The notes: generated from the letters alone by a model not told the origin. A DNA stretch of 64,000 nt from Ciceribacter sp. T2.26MG-112.2 (GCF_900492205.1 NZ_UEYQ01000015.1:23158-87157); one strand, 5' to 3'. Numbered from the stretch's first letter, positions 17,638-26,938 are shown. Numbers and translations are program-made.

Positions 17638-17742
17638 AAATAGATGCGTTCGCTTAGCGCTCCTATCTGGATAAGTTCGTCCCATTCACCCGAGGTCGGC
17701 TGTGCCTTCGCGTCCGTCCCTTTCCTCGTTGGAGAGATCGAA

Positions 17743-19182
17743 ATGCCGCCCTACGTCCCCCTTCCCGTCGTCGCAATCATCGGCGGCGGTTTCACCGGAG
17801 CCGCTGTCTCCCTTCATCTGGCATCGCGAAATCGCGCGGGGCGCGAAGCGCGCATCGTCGTGTTCGAGCCGAGGGAAAAACTCGGCAAGGGCCTGGCCTA
17901 CGATACCGACGAACCGGCGAACCGGATCAACGTGCCGGCTTCGAAGATGAGCCTCTTTCCCGACGATCCGGAGAGCTTTGCCCGGTGGATCGCCGAGACG
18001 GGCGCGTTGGCGGGTGATGGAACGGCCTTCGCCCCGGACGGCCAGCCCTTTCCGCGCCGCCATGTCTTTGGGGAATATGCCTTCGCAATGGTGGCGCCCT
18101 ATCTTTCCAGCGGCGCGGTGGAACACCGGCGGACGCGCGTGACCGGACTGACGCGCTCCAAGGGGCGATGGCGCGTCAGCGCCGCCGACGGGGCGGATCT
18201 GGAGGCTGACCTCGTCGTGCTCGCCACCAGTCATCCTGAAACGGCGCCTCCGTGGGTGCTGTCCCCGCTTGCCGGAAGTCCGCACTACATCACCGATCCG
18301 ACGGCGCCCGGCGCGCTGGATGCGATCGGCAGGAATGACCGGGTGTTGATCATCGGCAACGGGCTGACCTCGGCCGACGTCGTGGCGGCCCTATCCGAAC
18401 GCGGTCATGTCGGACATATCGTTTCCATCTCCCGCCGCGGCCTTAGATCCCGCGGCCATCCTGCCGTGGCGCGCGAACCGTTTGGCGATTTCGTCACGCA
18501 GCCGGCCTTCACCGCATCGCAACTGCTATTCCGTATTCGGGGGGCACTGCGCGAAGCGCGATGCCTGGGTCTCGGTTGGCATCCGGTGCTTGACGCCGTT
18601 CGTGCCCAAGGCCAGCAGATCTGGCGGGCCCTCCCCGTGCAGGCGCGGCGCAGGTTGGCACGTCACGTGCGGCCCTATTGGGATGCCCACCGGTTCCGGA
18701 TCGCACCTCAGCTCGAGCGCGTGCTGGATGATGCGATCCGTGCCGGCCGCCTGGAAGTCCTGGCCGCCTCTCTTGCTACCGCTTCAGTAGTCGGCACCGC
18801 TTTGAACGTCGGCGTGAAGCTCAGGGGAAGCGACGAAATACGCGAACTGACGGTGGATTCGGTCGTGGTGACGACGGGTCCTGCCCATGGGGGCATTCTC
18901 AAGTCGCAACCGTTTCTGACCGAGCTGGAGACGCAGGGCTATCTGGCGCTTTGCCCGACCGGGCTCGGGCTCTTGTGCGACGGCCGGTCCCGGACGCTTG
19001 GCGTCGACGGCAAGGTGGCACCTGGTCTCTTCATCGGCGGACCTCTGGCGCGCGGTACGTTCGGCGAACTGATGGGTTTGCCGCAGGTGACCGACCATGC
19101 CGTCTTCGTAGCCGACCAGTTGAGCACGGCACTTGAAACCCTGGGAGCCGATCGGCGGAAAGAACGTGAACTGGCCGGCTGA
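17743..19182 (+). CDS. COG4529-type FAD/NAD(P)-binding protein (copy 1)
   Basis: This is a 479-residue flavoprotein of the YdhS/COG4529 group. An N-terminal FAD-binding motif is seen as VAIIGGGFTGAAVSLHLA, then NRINVPASKMSLFPDDPESF, and a second nucleotide-binding motif RVLIIGNGLTSADVVAAL. The protein ends with the family pattern GPLARGTFGELMGLPQVTDH. GGAGAG 6 bases before the ATG at 17743 selects that start over an upstream in-frame ATG at 17644. It diverges from tauABC. A second copy stands at 42358. Rhizobial relatives cluster with sulfonate genes, so a part in handling oxidised sulfur compounds or electron supply is likely but not shown. Confidence 0.8.
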   Translation: MPPYVPLPVVAIIGGGFTGAAVSLHLASRNRAGREARIVVFEPREKLGKGLAYDTDEPANRINVPASKMSLFPDDPESFARWIAETGALAGDGTAFAPDGQPFPRRHVFGEYAFAMVAPYLSSGAVEHRRTRVTGLTRSKGRWRVSAADGADLEADLVVLATSHPETAPPWVLSPLAGSPHYITDPTAPGALDAIGRNDRVLIIGNGLTSADVVAALSERGHVGHIVSISRRGLRSRGHPAVAREPFGDFVTQPAFTASQLLFRIRGALREARCLGLGWHPVLDAVRAQGQQIWRALPVQARRRLARHVRPYWDAHRFRIAPQLERVLDDAIRAGRLEVLAASLATASVVGTALNVGVKLRGSDEIRELTVDSVVVTTGPAHGGILKSQPFLTELETQGYLALCPTGLGLLCDGRSRTLGVDGKVAPGLFIGGPLARGTFGELMGLPQVTDHAVFVADQLSTALETLGADRRKERELAG

Positions 19183-19223
19183 TCGGGTCGCACTCGGAGA
19201 CGCTCGAGCCTCATAGGAAACGA

Positions 19224-19260
19224 AGGAGGGGCGGATGTGGGTTTCACATCCGCCCCTCCT
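19224..19260. terminator. Bidirectional terminator between converging genes
   Basis: A perfect 16-bp stem (AGGAGGGGCGGATGTG / CACATCCGCCCCTCCT) with loop GGTTT lies between the COG4529 gene and the sulfhydrylase gene, which converge. There is little T-run on either side, but stem strength and position fit a terminator. Confidence 0.8.
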
Positions 19261-19278
19261 CCTGCTTTCCAAGTTGCC

Positions 19279-20643
19279 TCAGGCAGCGTCGATCGCTTGG
19301 GAGAGATCGGAGATGATGTCATCGGCATGTTCGATGCCGATGGAAAGGCGAACATAGCCGGGCGTGACACCGGTCGCGAGCTGATCGTCGGCCGAAAGCT
19401 GCGAATGGGTCGTAGTCGAGGGATGGATTGCCAGCGACCGCGCGTCACCGATATTGGCGAGATGGTAGAAGAGCTCGAGCGCATCAATGAAGCGCCGGCC
19501 CGCCTCGCGGCCACCCTTAAGTTCGAAACCGATAAGCGCGCCATAGGAGCCGGACTTCAGGTACTTCGCCGCGCGCTCGCCGGCCAGTCCCGTCTGGAAC
19601 TTCGGGAAGATCACGTTCGCGACCTTCGGATGGCTCTTGAGGAATTCGGCCACCTTGATGGCGTTCTCGTTGTGCTGGCGAAGACGCAGCGGCAGGGTTT
19701 CAAGGCCTTGGATCAGCTGGAAGACATTCTGCGGGCTGATTGCCGCGCCGATGTCGCGCAACAACACGGCCCGGGCCCGCAGGATATAGGGGAAGAAGCC
19801 GATAGCATCGGCCTTTTCGATCCAGGTCTTGCCCTGATAGCTCGCATCGGGCTCGTTCAGGTTGGGTTGACGATCCTTCAGGTCAGCCCAGGGGAAATTG
19901 CCGCCATCGACGATGGCGCCGCCGATCGACGTGCCGTGTCCGCCGATATATTTGGTCGCCGAATAGACGACGACCGCGGCGCCGTGTTCGAGCGGGCGGA
20001 TGATGAGCGGTGCCGCAGTATTGTCGACGATGAGCGGGATCCCGAAGCGGCGACCGATGGCGGCGACTTCGCCGATCGGGAAGACTTCAAGCTTCGGATT
20101 GGGCAGCGATTCAGCGTAATAGGCGCGCGTACGGTCGTCGGTGGCACGGGCAAAGGCTTCCGGATCGGCAGCGTCGACGAAGCGGGTTTCGATGCCGAAG
20201 CTCTTCAGCGTCGCGGCAAACAGTGCCCAGGTACCGCCATAGAGGCCGGCGGCGCTGACGATGTTGTCGCCGGCGCGGGCGACATTCAGGATGGCAAATG
20301 CCGAGGCAGCCTGTCCGGACGAGACGGCCAGGGCGGCGGCACCCCCTTCGATTTCCGCAAGGCGCTGCTCGAAGGCGTCCTGGGTCGGATTGGAGACGCG
20401 ACTGTAGAGATGGCCCGGCGCTTCGAGGGCGAAGAGCTTGTCGGCGCCCTCCGTGCCCGGCAGTTGATAGGACGTGGTCTGGTAGATCGGAACGGCGACG
20501 GCGCCGGTCGTCGGATCGAAGCGGAAGTTCCCGCCATGGAGCGCAAGGGTTTCCGGGTGAAGACTCTTGAAGCTCGGTGCGCCTACAGGAACCTGCGGCG
20601 TTGCCGATTGCTCGATTGTGTCGGTCGACTGTTGAATGGTCAT
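19279..20643 (-). CDS. metY: O-acetylhomoserine sulfhydrylase / cysteine-methionine metabolism PLP enzyme (MetY-like)
   Basis: The 454-residue protein is a Cys/Met-metabolism PLP enzyme with the length and motifs of O-acetylhomoserine aminocarboxypropyltransferases. It shows ETLALHGG near the N-terminus, YSRVSNPTQDAFEQRLAEIE, and the PLP lysine in VYSATKYIGGHGT. Such enzymes join sulfide, or sometimes methanethiol, to O-acetylhomoserine. The start at 20643 has GGAGG 8 bases upstream and overlaps the small membrane gene. It is the last gene of an importer operon, so sulfur brought in could be fixed directly; the thiol donor is uncertain. Confidence 0.87.
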   Translation of the reverse strand: MTIQQSTDTIEQSATPQVPVGAPSFKSLHPETLALHGGNFRFDPTTGAVAVPIYQTTSYQLPGTEGADKLFALEAPGHLYSRVSNPTQDAFEQRLAEIEGGAAALAVSSGQAASAFAILNVARAGDNIVSAAGLYGGTWALFAATLKSFGIETRFVDAADPEAFARATDDRTRAYYAESLPNPKLEVFPIGEVAAIGRRFGIPLIVDNTAAPLIIRPLEHGAAVVVYSATKYIGGHGTSIGGAIVDGGNFPWADLKDRQPNLNEPDASYQGKTWIEKADAIGFFPYILRARAVLLRDIGAAISPQNVFQLIQGLETLPLRLRQHNENAIKVAEFLKSHPKVANVIFPKFQTGLAGERAAKYLKSGSYGALIGFELKGGREAGRRFIDALELFYHLANIGDARSLAIHPSTTTHSQLSADDQLATGVTPGYVRLSIGIEHADDIISDLSQAIDAA

Positions 20644-20975
20644 GGTTCTACCTCCGTTGAGCGGGTTTGATCGGCGGAGCGGCTGTCCGCCTTGATCGTG
20701 ACGTGGACGAGGGCGGCAATCAGCAATGCGGTACCGGCCCAAAAGGCTTCCGGCGCATACCAGCGGATGCCGAACAGATGATCGTTGGTGCAGAGCGCTT
20801 GGGCGAGGTTGCACAGAGCCGACGTCCCGGCGAGGCAGCTCGCCGCCTGGACATGGGTGATGTAGCCGCTTTCGACGACCGTGCCGAAGATCAGCCACCA
20901 CCAACCGGCGGCCAGCGCCGTGATGATCAGGCCGAGTGCCCCCAGCAGCAGGGGGAGCCGCGTCTCAGACGTCAT
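20640..20975 (-). CDS. Small membrane protein in a sulfur-import operon, unknown function
   Basis: The 111-residue protein has a hydrophobic helix at residues ~8-32 (LLLGALGLIITALAAGWWW), a central loop with three cysteines (ASCLAG, ALCNLAQALC), a HLFGIRWYAPEAFW segment and a second helix (AGTALLIAALVHVTI). I do not recognise its family with certainty. It overlaps the ATPase gene upstream by 11 bases and the MetY-like gene downstream by 4, so it is coupled to both. It could be an accessory subunit of the importer or a membrane anchor for the enzyme. Confidence 0.75.
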   Translation of the reverse strand: MTSETRLPLLLGALGLIITALAAGWWWLIFGTVVESGYITHVQAASCLAGTSALCNLAQALCTNDHLFGIRWYAPEAFWAGTALLIAALVHVTIKADSRSADQTRSTEVEP

Positions 20976-21756
20976 GAGCTACCCCCAACTGTTCGAGGAG
21001 CGTCTGGCGCAATTGCACCAGTTCGGCATCGTCGCGTCGGCGCGGATGCGGTTTTTCGACGGTTACCTCGGCGACGATGCGCGCCGGGCGGTCGGAAAAG
21101 ACGATGACGCGGTCGGCGAGCAGGAGGGCCTCCTCGACGTCGTGGGTGACGAGCAGGGCGGTGAAGCCGGCCTGCTTCCATAGCTGAAGCAGATCCTTCT
21201 GCATCGACAGCCGCGTCAGCGAATCGAGCTTGCCGAAGGGCTCGTCGAGCAGCAGCAGTTTCGGATCGTTGACCAGCGCCCGGGCGATCGCCACGCGCTG
21301 GGCCATGCCGCCGGACAGCTGGTGCGGATAGGCGTCGGCGAAGGCTTCGAGCTTTACGAGTTTCAGCACCTCGTCCACTCGGTGCCCCTGTTCTTGCAGC
21401 ACGCCGCGGGCATCAAGGCCCGTGGCGATGTTCTTGCGCACGGTCAGCCAGGGAAACAGCGTTGCCTCCTGGAAAACCAGAATGCGGTCGGGGTTCGGTC
21501 CGCCGATGGTTTCGCCGTCTTCGCGCAATTCGCCCTGGCGTGGATGTTCGAGGCCTGCCGCGAGCCGCAGCAATGTCGACTTGCCGCAGCCGGAAGGCCC
21601 AAGCAGCGCGACGAACTCGCCGGGCTGCACGGTGATTGACACGTTGTCGAGGACCGGCAGGAGGCGTTCGCCCAGATCATAGGCATGCGACACCCGGTCG
21701 ATATCCAGGGCCAGGTTCTGGCTTGCCACTTCGGATTGTTGGTAAGCCAGCGCCAT
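20965..21756 (-). CDS. ABC transporter ATPase, SsuB/TauB/NrtD type
   Basis: The 263-residue ATPase shows Walker [11 protein letters not shown]-loop [17 protein letters not shown], signature [15 protein letters not shown] and Walker [21 protein letters not shown]. The stop of the permease gene overlaps its start by one base, and it overlaps the small membrane gene by 11 bases. It powers the importer made with the products of the genes at 21756 and 22762. Confidence 0.87.
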   Translation of the reverse strand: MALAYQQSEVASQNLALDIDRVSHAYDLGERLLPVLDNVSITVQPGEFVALLGPSGCGKSTLLRLAAGLEHPRQGELREDGETIGGPNPDRILVFQEATLFPWLTVRKNIATGLDARGVLQEQGHRVDEVLKLVKLEAFADAYPHQLSGGMAQRVAIARALVNDPKLLLLDEPFGKLDSLTRLSMQKDLLQLWKQAGFTALLVTHDVEEALLLADRVIVFSDRPARIVAEVTVEKPHPRRRDDAELVQLRQTLLEQLGVAHDV

Positions 21757-22754
21757 CAGAGGATCCCCTTCTGCCAGCCGAGAAGCCGGTTGCGGGCGAC
21801 GAACAGCAGGTGCACGAGGCCGGCGCAGATCAGCGCCATGACGATCAGCGCGGCGTAGACATTGGCATAGGCCGAATAGGCGGTGTTGAACTGCAGGTAC
21901 CAGCCGAGCCCGAACTTGGCCCCGAGCATTTCGGCAACGACCAGAACGGCGAATGAATAATAGAGCGCCATGAACAGGCCGACGAAGACATTGGGCAACG
22001 AGGCCGGGATCGCCACGTTGAAGATCAGGTAGCGTTTGGAGGCGCCGAGCGTGCGGGCGACGTCATAATAGGCGCGGTTGACCTGTTCGACGCCGGCGGC
22101 CGTCAAGATCGCGACGGGAATGCCGGACGCCAGGGCGACGAGGAAGATCGAGGCCTGGAAGGTGCTCGGGAAGATGAAGAAGGTGCAGGGGATCCAGGCG
22201 CTCGCCGGAACCGGGCCGATCAGCTTCAGGAGCGGCATGCCCCAATAAGAGAAGCGTTTTGACCAGCCCAGCGCCACGCCGGCGGCAAAGCCGACCACGA
22301 TGCCGGAGAAGAAGCCGAGGCCCCAGAGCCGCGCAGTGTAGGCGACGCAGACGAGCAGGCGATCCCAGTCTGTCACATAGACATGCAAAAGCCCCTGCGG
22401 CGGCGAGAAGAACGGCTTTGGCAGCCAGCCGAGCTTGGCCGTCAGCAGTTCCCAAGCGGCAAGCCAGATGCCCAATGCTATGAACCACGGACCGTAGTGG
22501 ACCAGGGTTCTCGCCGAACGACCAAATTGCGGGACGGCGAGGGAGAGCGCCAGGAATACGGCCGCAATGGCGCCCGTCACGATGGCGAACAGGCCGGTCG
22601 CGCCCCATGTGATGACATCGGGCAGCAGTGCCGTGATGGCGGCGGCTGTCGCCCAGGTCGCGGCGGCCAGAAGGCCGTCGCGCCACAGGAGGCTTCTGCG
22701 GGGCGTTGCAGCCCGGGACAGAAGATCGATGTCGCTTCGGGTGACCTCGCTCAT
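21756..22754 (-). CDS. ABC transporter permease, sulfonate/nitrate type, with extended N-terminus
   Basis: At 332 residues this permease is longer than SsuC (~260). The extra N-terminal part contains two added hydrophobic helices (LLAAATWATAAAITALLP and TGLFAIVTGAIAAVFLAL). The core is the BPD_transp_1 type with the EAA loop YDVARTLGASKRYLIFNVAI. The ATG at 22754 is preferred over the open frame further up because MSEVTRSD fits the usual short N-terminus. The gap to the binding-protein gene is 7 bases. The substrate is unknown. Confidence 0.82.
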   Translation of the reverse strand: MSEVTRSDIDLLSRAATPRRSLLWRDGLLAAATWATAAAITALLPDVITWGATGLFAIVTGAIAAVFLALSLAVPQFGRSARTLVHYGPWFIALGIWLAAWELLTAKLGWLPKPFFSPPQGLLHVYVTDWDRLLVCVAYTARLWGLGFFSGIVVGFAAGVALGWSKRFSYWGMPLLKLIGPVPASAWIPCTFFIFPSTFQASIFLVALASGIPVAILTAAGVEQVNRAYYDVARTLGASKRYLIFNVAIPASLPNVFVGLFMALYYSFAVLVVAEMLGAKFGLGWYLQFNTAYSAYANVYAALIVMALICAGLVHLLFVARNRLLGWQKGIL

Positions 22755-22761
22755 GGCCGGA

Positions 22762-23805
22762 TCACGCGAAGATGTCGATGGTGATGCGGTTGGCGATTTC
22801 CTCCGGATCGGTGGAGGCATCGGCAACGCCGGTGAGCTTCAGGTCCTCGTAGCCGATCCTGACCTCCTTCAGCAGTTCCTTGCCGAACCAGTGGTCGTGA
22901 TAGGTGAAGGAGGCCAGCACTTCGGTGAGATCCTCGAGCGGCAGGCCCGGCCTCAGCGTATCAAAATACCACTTGGCCACTTCGTCCGGATGCTTGGCCG
23001 TGTACTGGTGGATTTCCAGGTTGGCCGCGGCGACGCGCTTGATGGCGTCCTTGTTGGCTTCATAGTAGTCGCCGTTGACGCCGAGCACGCAGCACACGCG
23101 GTCCTGGAAGGCGCCGGTCTGGGTGTCCGCGATCTTCACGAAGCCGTGCTGCTTTTCGTAGGAATAGGCCCAGGGGTCCATGTGCGCCACGGCATCGGCC
23201 TCGCCTTTCAACACGCCTTCAGCGACGAGGTCGAAGGGAAACACCTTCCAGGTCACGTCGGTCTCCGGGTTGAGGCCGGCCTTGGCCAGCGCCACCGAGA
23301 AGGCAACGCGCGACGGCGACATGACGTCGAACGTGCCGATCGTCTTGCCCTTGAGGTCCGTCAGCGTCTTGATGCCGGAATCGGGCTTGACGAGAACGCG
23401 CTGGCAGCCGCCGTGCGATCCGGCGAACAGCTTGACGTCGAAACCCTGTTCGATCGGCTTCAGCCAATCGTAGAGCAGTCCTGGGCCTGCTTCCGCTTTG
23501 CGGGTTGCAAGCGCCTGGATCAGCGTCTGGCCGCTGGCGCCCTGATAGAAGAGTTCCACCTCAAGGCCATGCTTAGCATAGATGCCCTTGGCAAGGCCGA
23601 AGCCCACTGGCGAATGGCAGGCGGCAACTTCCGTCCACTCAAGCTTGATCGGGATGAGGTTGCCGGCGATGGCATAGGAACCGCTGCGGCCGGCGAGAGC
23701 GCCAAAACCGGCGGCGGCCCCGGCGATGCCGGCCGTCTTGAGGAGCGTGCGGCGCGAAAACGTGCCGGATACCGGCTGAAGTGGCCTGGGAGGCGTTTTG
23801 GTCAT
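22762..23805 (-). CDS. ABC transporter binding protein, sulfonate/nitrate type, with Tat-like signal
   Basis: The 347-residue binding protein has a twin-arginine leader, SRRTLLKTAGIAGAAAGFG, and then the two-lobe NMT1/SsuA fold: KGIYAKHGLEVELFYQGASG, LKGKTIGTFDVMSPSR and AVAHMDPWAYSYEKQH. Export in folded form is suggested. It is the first gene of the operon running to the MetY-like gene, so the ligand probably carries sulfur. The exact ligand cannot be read from the sequence. Confidence 0.82.
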   Translation of the reverse strand: MTKTPPRPLQPVSGTFSRRTLLKTAGIAGAAAGFGALAGRSGSYAIAGNLIPIKLEWTEVAACHSPVGFGLAKGIYAKHGLEVELFYQGASGQTLIQALATRKAEAGPGLLYDWLKPIEQGFDVKLFAGSHGGCQRVLVKPDSGIKTLTDLKGKTIGTFDVMSPSRVAFSVALAKAGLNPETDVTWKVFPFDLVAEGVLKGEADAVAHMDPWAYSYEKQHGFVKIADTQTGAFQDRVCCVLGVNGDYYEANKDAIKRVAAANLEIHQYTAKHPDEVAKWYFDTLRPGLPLEDLTEVLASFTYHDHWFGKELLKEVRIGYEDLKLTGVADASTDPEEIANRITIDIFA

Positions 23806-23841
23806 CGGTTTGTCCCCATGGATGAGATGATGGGAACAGAC

Positions 23842-23885
23842 TAATTGATCAATATAAAATTGATAGATTTTATAGACTAATAGAA
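23842..23885 (-). promoter_or_regulatory. AT-rich promoter block of the importer/MetY operon
   Basis: This stretch just before the binding-protein gene contains the palindrome ATTGATCAAT and the elements TGATAGA, TTATAGA and TAATAGA in close succession. The TATAGA-like half-site matches those before the other sulfur operons. It is the only intergenic space where the operon's promoter can sit. Confidence 0.45.
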
Positions 23886-23940
23886 ATGCCCGAGCAGGAT
23901 TTTTTTGCTCTTCTCCGCGTTACGCGCGGGCGTCCTTGCT

Positions 23941-23972
23941 CGGCCCCGAAGCGCAAGGACGCTCCGGGGCCG
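23941..23972 (-). terminator. GC-rich hairpin after the 2-oxoglutarate oxygenase gene
   Basis: CGGCCCCGAAGCG and CGCTCCGGGGCCG pair over 13 bases with one mismatch around the loop CAAGGA. It starts 7 bases after the stop of the oxygenase gene on the minus strand. No T-run follows, so termination may be partial. Confidence 0.6.
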
Positions 23973-23979
23973 AAGTGCG

Positions 23980-25038
23980 TCAATAGGCGGAGGCGACGGC
24001 TTCGCCGGCGAGCTGCTCCGGCGTTAGCAGATCCGCGTGATGCGCCCGTGCGACGTCGGGATGCGACCGCAGGCGGCTCTTCAGGTGGTTCTGGCCGACT
24101 TCGCGGAAAATCGGGTTGAGCGGGTCGACGGTCACACCACGCTCTTCACGCTTCAGTTCTTCCGGCAGCGCGATGACCGGGATGGTGGCGTCGTAGCGCG
24201 AGCCGAGGAAGAAGGCGACGGAGAAACGCTCGACACCGGCGGGCGGTGCGATGACGTCGTGCACGTCCGCACGGACGAAGCCATTGGTTGCCAGTTCCAG
24301 CAGTTCACCGGTGTTGATGACGAAGGTTCCTGGAACCGGCGGAGCCTCGAGCCAGACGCCATCCTCGGTCTGGACGCGAAGGCCCGGAACCGTATCCTGC
24401 AGCAGGACGGTGACAAAGCCACCGTCCTTGTGGGCGCCGACGCCCTGATCGGTCTCAGCCACTTCACGGCCGGGATAGCGGATGATCTTCAGAAGCTGCG
24501 ACGGCTGCGGCTCATAGATCTGGGCAAAGGCATCCTCTGGCTGGCCGAGGGCAACCGCGATCGCTTTTAGCACGTCGATACCGACGCGGGTGACCTCCGC
24601 CTGATAGGCGAGCAGGAGGGGTTTCAATTCCGGAAGGGCGGCTGGCCACTGGTTCGGGCCGAGCAGGCGCTTCCAGGCGGGCGTGTTTGGGCCGATCTCG
24701 ACCGCCGTGCCCTCGGTATTGATGTCGAGCTGTTCGCGCCAGTCCTGCTGCCCGCGGGTGCGCTCATAGCCGGCGCGATTGTAGCCGCGGAAATGCGGCG
24801 ACTTCACCATCTCGATCTCCAGCTTCTGTTCGAGCGGCAGCGCGAAGAAGCGCTTCGAGTTGGCAATCACGTCGGCGACAAGCTTGGGATCGACGCCGTG
24901 GCCGGTGAGATAGAAGAAACCGTGATCGTGCAGGATCTTGCGGAGGTCGGCGATGAAGCGCTCGCGTTCGGCGGGACCGGCATGGAAGCGCGAAATGTCG
25001 ACGAGCGGCAGGTGGACCGGGAGGGTGTGTATGGTCAT
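23980..25038 (-). CDS. 2-oxoglutarate/Fe(II)-dependent oxygenase, isopenicillin-N-synthase-like
   Basis: The 352-residue enzyme has the DIOX_N / 2OG-FeII_Oxy layout. The iron ligands read as H203 and D205 (GAHKDGG) and H260 (ADVHDV), and the co-substrate arginine is R271 in RFSVAFF. AGGAGA before the ATG at 25038 sets the start. It is the last gene of a run that includes a methionine-type importer, an aminotransferase and an FAD oxidase. Enzymes of this group hydroxylate or cleave small molecules; here a sulfur amino acid or its keto acid is a reasonable guess. It is not TauD, which belongs to a different family. Confidence 0.82.
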   Translation of the reverse strand: MTIHTLPVHLPLVDISRFHAGPAERERFIADLRKILHDHGFFYLTGHGVDPKLVADVIANSKRFFALPLEQKLEIEMVKSPHFRGYNRAGYERTRGQQDWREQLDINTEGTAVEIGPNTPAWKRLLGPNQWPAALPELKPLLLAYQAEVTRVGIDVLKAIAVALGQPEDAFAQIYEPQPSQLLKIIRYPGREVAETDQGVGAHKDGGFVTVLLQDTVPGLRVQTEDGVWLEAPPVPGTFVINTGELLELATNGFVRADVHDVIAPPAGVERFSVAFFLGSRYDATIPVIALPEELKREERGVTVDPLNPIFREVGQNHLKSRLRSHPDVARAHHADLLTPEQLAGEAVASAY

Positions 25039-25130
25039 TTGAGTTCTCCTTATTGGGCGTCCCCCGAGCAGCCATCGGAGGATGAATTTGACAACGCCGG
25101 CGGCCACCCGTTTCCGGCGGCCGTGCGCTT

Positions 25131-25823
25131 TCAGCGGGATCGGCGGCTGCGGGCGATCCGGTGGTTGACGAGACGGGCGGCGAGATCGCCGGACATCTGG
25201 ACGGATTGGACGATGACGACGAGGATGACGACGACAGCGACCATGACCTCGGGCATGAAGCGCTGGTAGCCGAAGCGGATCCCAAGGTCGCCCAGGCCCC
25301 CGCCGCCGACAGTGCCCGCCATGGCCGAGTAACCGATCAGGCTGACGAGAGTGACGGTCTGGCCGGCGACGATGCCGGGAAGGGCCTCGGGCAGCAGAAC
25401 CTTGAAGATGATCTGCAGCGGGCTCGCCCCCATGCTTTCGGCGGCCTCGATCAGGCTTTGATCGACCTCGCGCATGGCAGCCTCGGCAAGCCGCGCAAAG
25501 AGCGGGGTGATCGCCACTGTCAGCGGAACGATGGCGGCATAGGTGCCGACCGTCGTTCCGGCGATCAGCCGGGTAAACGGAATGATAGCCACCATCAGGA
25601 TGATGAACGGCGTCGAGCGCACCAGGTTGACCAGCGTGCCGATCACCTTGTTGAACAGCGGCCGCTCCAGGAACTGGCCCGACGACGTGACGACCAGCAG
25701 CACGCCGAGCGGCAGGCCGATCAGCGTCGAAAGCAAGGCTGCGACAGTCACCATGGTGACAGTATCCCGCAGTGAATCAAGAATGAGCGCGATGAGCGCC
25801 GGCGAAAGCAGACCGGACAGCAT
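25131..25823 (-). CDS. metI: Methionine-type ABC transporter permease MetI
   Basis: The 230-residue permease has five predicted helices and the MetI-style core with REVDQSLIEAAESMGASPLQ, the EAA loop. It starts at the ATG at 25823, inside the end of the ATPase gene (47-base overlap in another frame); further upstream the open frame is only a shadow of metN. It forms the channel of the MetNIQ importer, which carries L- and D-methionine and related compounds. Confidence 0.87.
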   Translation of the reverse strand: MLSGLLSPALIALILDSLRDTVTMVTVAALLSTLIGLPLGVLLVVTSSGQFLERPLFNKVIGTLVNLVRSTPFIILMVAIIPFTRLIAGTTVGTYAAIVPLTVAITPLFARLAEAAMREVDQSLIEAAESMGASPLQIIFKVLLPEALPGIVAGQTVTLVSLIGYSAMAGTVGGGGLGDLGIRFGYQRFMPEVMVAVVVILVVIVQSVQMSGDLAARLVNHRIARSRRSR

Positions 25824-26937
25824 GGCCGATGACCTCTCCGTGGAGACCGAGGGAAGACAGATAGGAAAGGATGGCATCGAGCTTCGGCTCGCCGCCTTCG
25901 GCGATCAGCGTCATGATGCCGAGCGGCTTTCCCGCGATGTAATCGATGCGCCCGTGCAGGATATTGGGCCGCACCTTGAAGCGCTCGACCAGGGTCGCGA
26001 CGACCGGATCATGGGCCGCAACGCCGGTGAAGGTAATGCGCAGCACGGGATCGGTTTCCGCCGTGGCGCTCTCAACCAGCCCATCCGACACCTCGGGCGG
26101 CAGGTCATGGGCGACGATGCTCGACAGGAACGAGCGGGCGATTGGCGACTTGGGAAAGGCGAAGACGTCAAAGGTCGGGCCGGTCTCGATGACCTTGCCG
26201 TGTTCGAGCACCGTCACGTGATCCGCGATCTGGCGGACCACCTCCATCTCGTGGGTGATGAGGACGACGGTGATGCCGGTGCGACGGTTGATGTCCTTGA
26301 GCAGTGCGAGAATCTGCTCTGTCGTCTCGGGATCAAGCGCCGAGGTTGCTTCGTCGGAGAGCAGAACTGTCGGTTCCAGGGCCAGTGCGCGGGCAATGCC
26401 GATGCGCTGCTTCTGGCCGCCTGAGAGTTCAACCGGATAGGAATCTGCCTTGCCGCCAAGCCCGACCAGGTCCAGCAGGGCCGGAACGCGCTGACGGATC
26501 ATCTCCTTTGGCACGCCGGCGATCTCGAGCGGCAGGGCAACGTTGGCGGCGGCCGTCCGCGACGACAGGAGGCTGAAATGCTGGAAGATCATGGCGATGT
26601 CGCGCCGCGCCCTGCGCAGCTCCGCACCCTTCAGGGCGCTGATCTCGCGGCCGGATACGGTGATCCGGCCGAAAGTGGGGGATACGAGACCATTCAGACA
26701 CCGCACGAGCGTGCTCTTGCCCGCCCCGGACCGGCCGATGATGCCGTGGACCGAACCTTCTTCGACGACGATGGAGACGTCATCGAGAACCGGGCCGGCC
26801 TTCAGGTCATAGACCTTGGTCAGCGACTGGACCTCGATGATCGGTCGGGCGGCAGCGGGTGCGGATTGCACCACATCTGCCAGCTCGGATTGGGCGGGCA
26901 GGGACAAGCCCGGCCCTGTGCGTGCCAGAAGGCTCAT
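25777..26937 (-). CDS. metN: Methionine-type ABC transporter ATPase MetN with NIL domain
   Basis: The 386-residue ATPase has Walker A GRSGAGKST, signature LSGGQKQRIGIARAL and Walker B VLLSDEATSALDPETTEQI. The C-terminal ~90 residues (VLRITFTGVAAHDP, KPLGIMTLIAEGG) form the NIL regulatory domain, which binds methionine and slows transport in the E. coli system. About 30 extra residues precede the ATPase domain. It follows the metQ-like gene after one base. Confidence 0.88.
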   Translation of the reverse strand: MSLLARTGPGLSLPAQSELADVVQSAPAAARPIIEVQSLTKVYDLKAGPVLDDVSIVVEEGSVHGIIGRSGAGKSTLVRCLNGLVSPTFGRITVSGREISALKGAELRRARRDIAMIFQHFSLLSSRTAAANVALPLEIAGVPKEMIRQRVPALLDLVGLGGKADSYPVELSGGQKQRIGIARALALEPTVLLSDEATSALDPETTEQILALLKDINRRTGITVVLITHEMEVVRQIADHVTVLEHGKVIETGPTFDVFAFPKSPIARSFLSSIVAHDLPPEVSDGLVESATAETDPVLRITFTGVAAHDPVVATLVERFKVRPNILHGRIDYIAGKPLGIMTLIAEGGEPKLDAILSYLSSLGLHGEVIGHAVRSAFAGAHRAHS

Positions 26938-26938
26938 C

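Noticed and set aside
19237..20670. A 477-codon plus-strand frame opposite the MetY-like gene
   Set aside because: The minus-strand protein has clear PLP-enzyme motifs over the same bases; the plus frame has none.
20644..20904. N-terminal extension of the MetY-like protein to 20904
   Set aside because: The added residues are a shadow of the small membrane gene in another frame, and the ATG at 20643 has a strong ribosome site.
22567..23844. A 425-codon plus-strand frame opposite the Tat-exported binding protein gene
   Set aside because: Antisense shadow of a well-supported binding protein.
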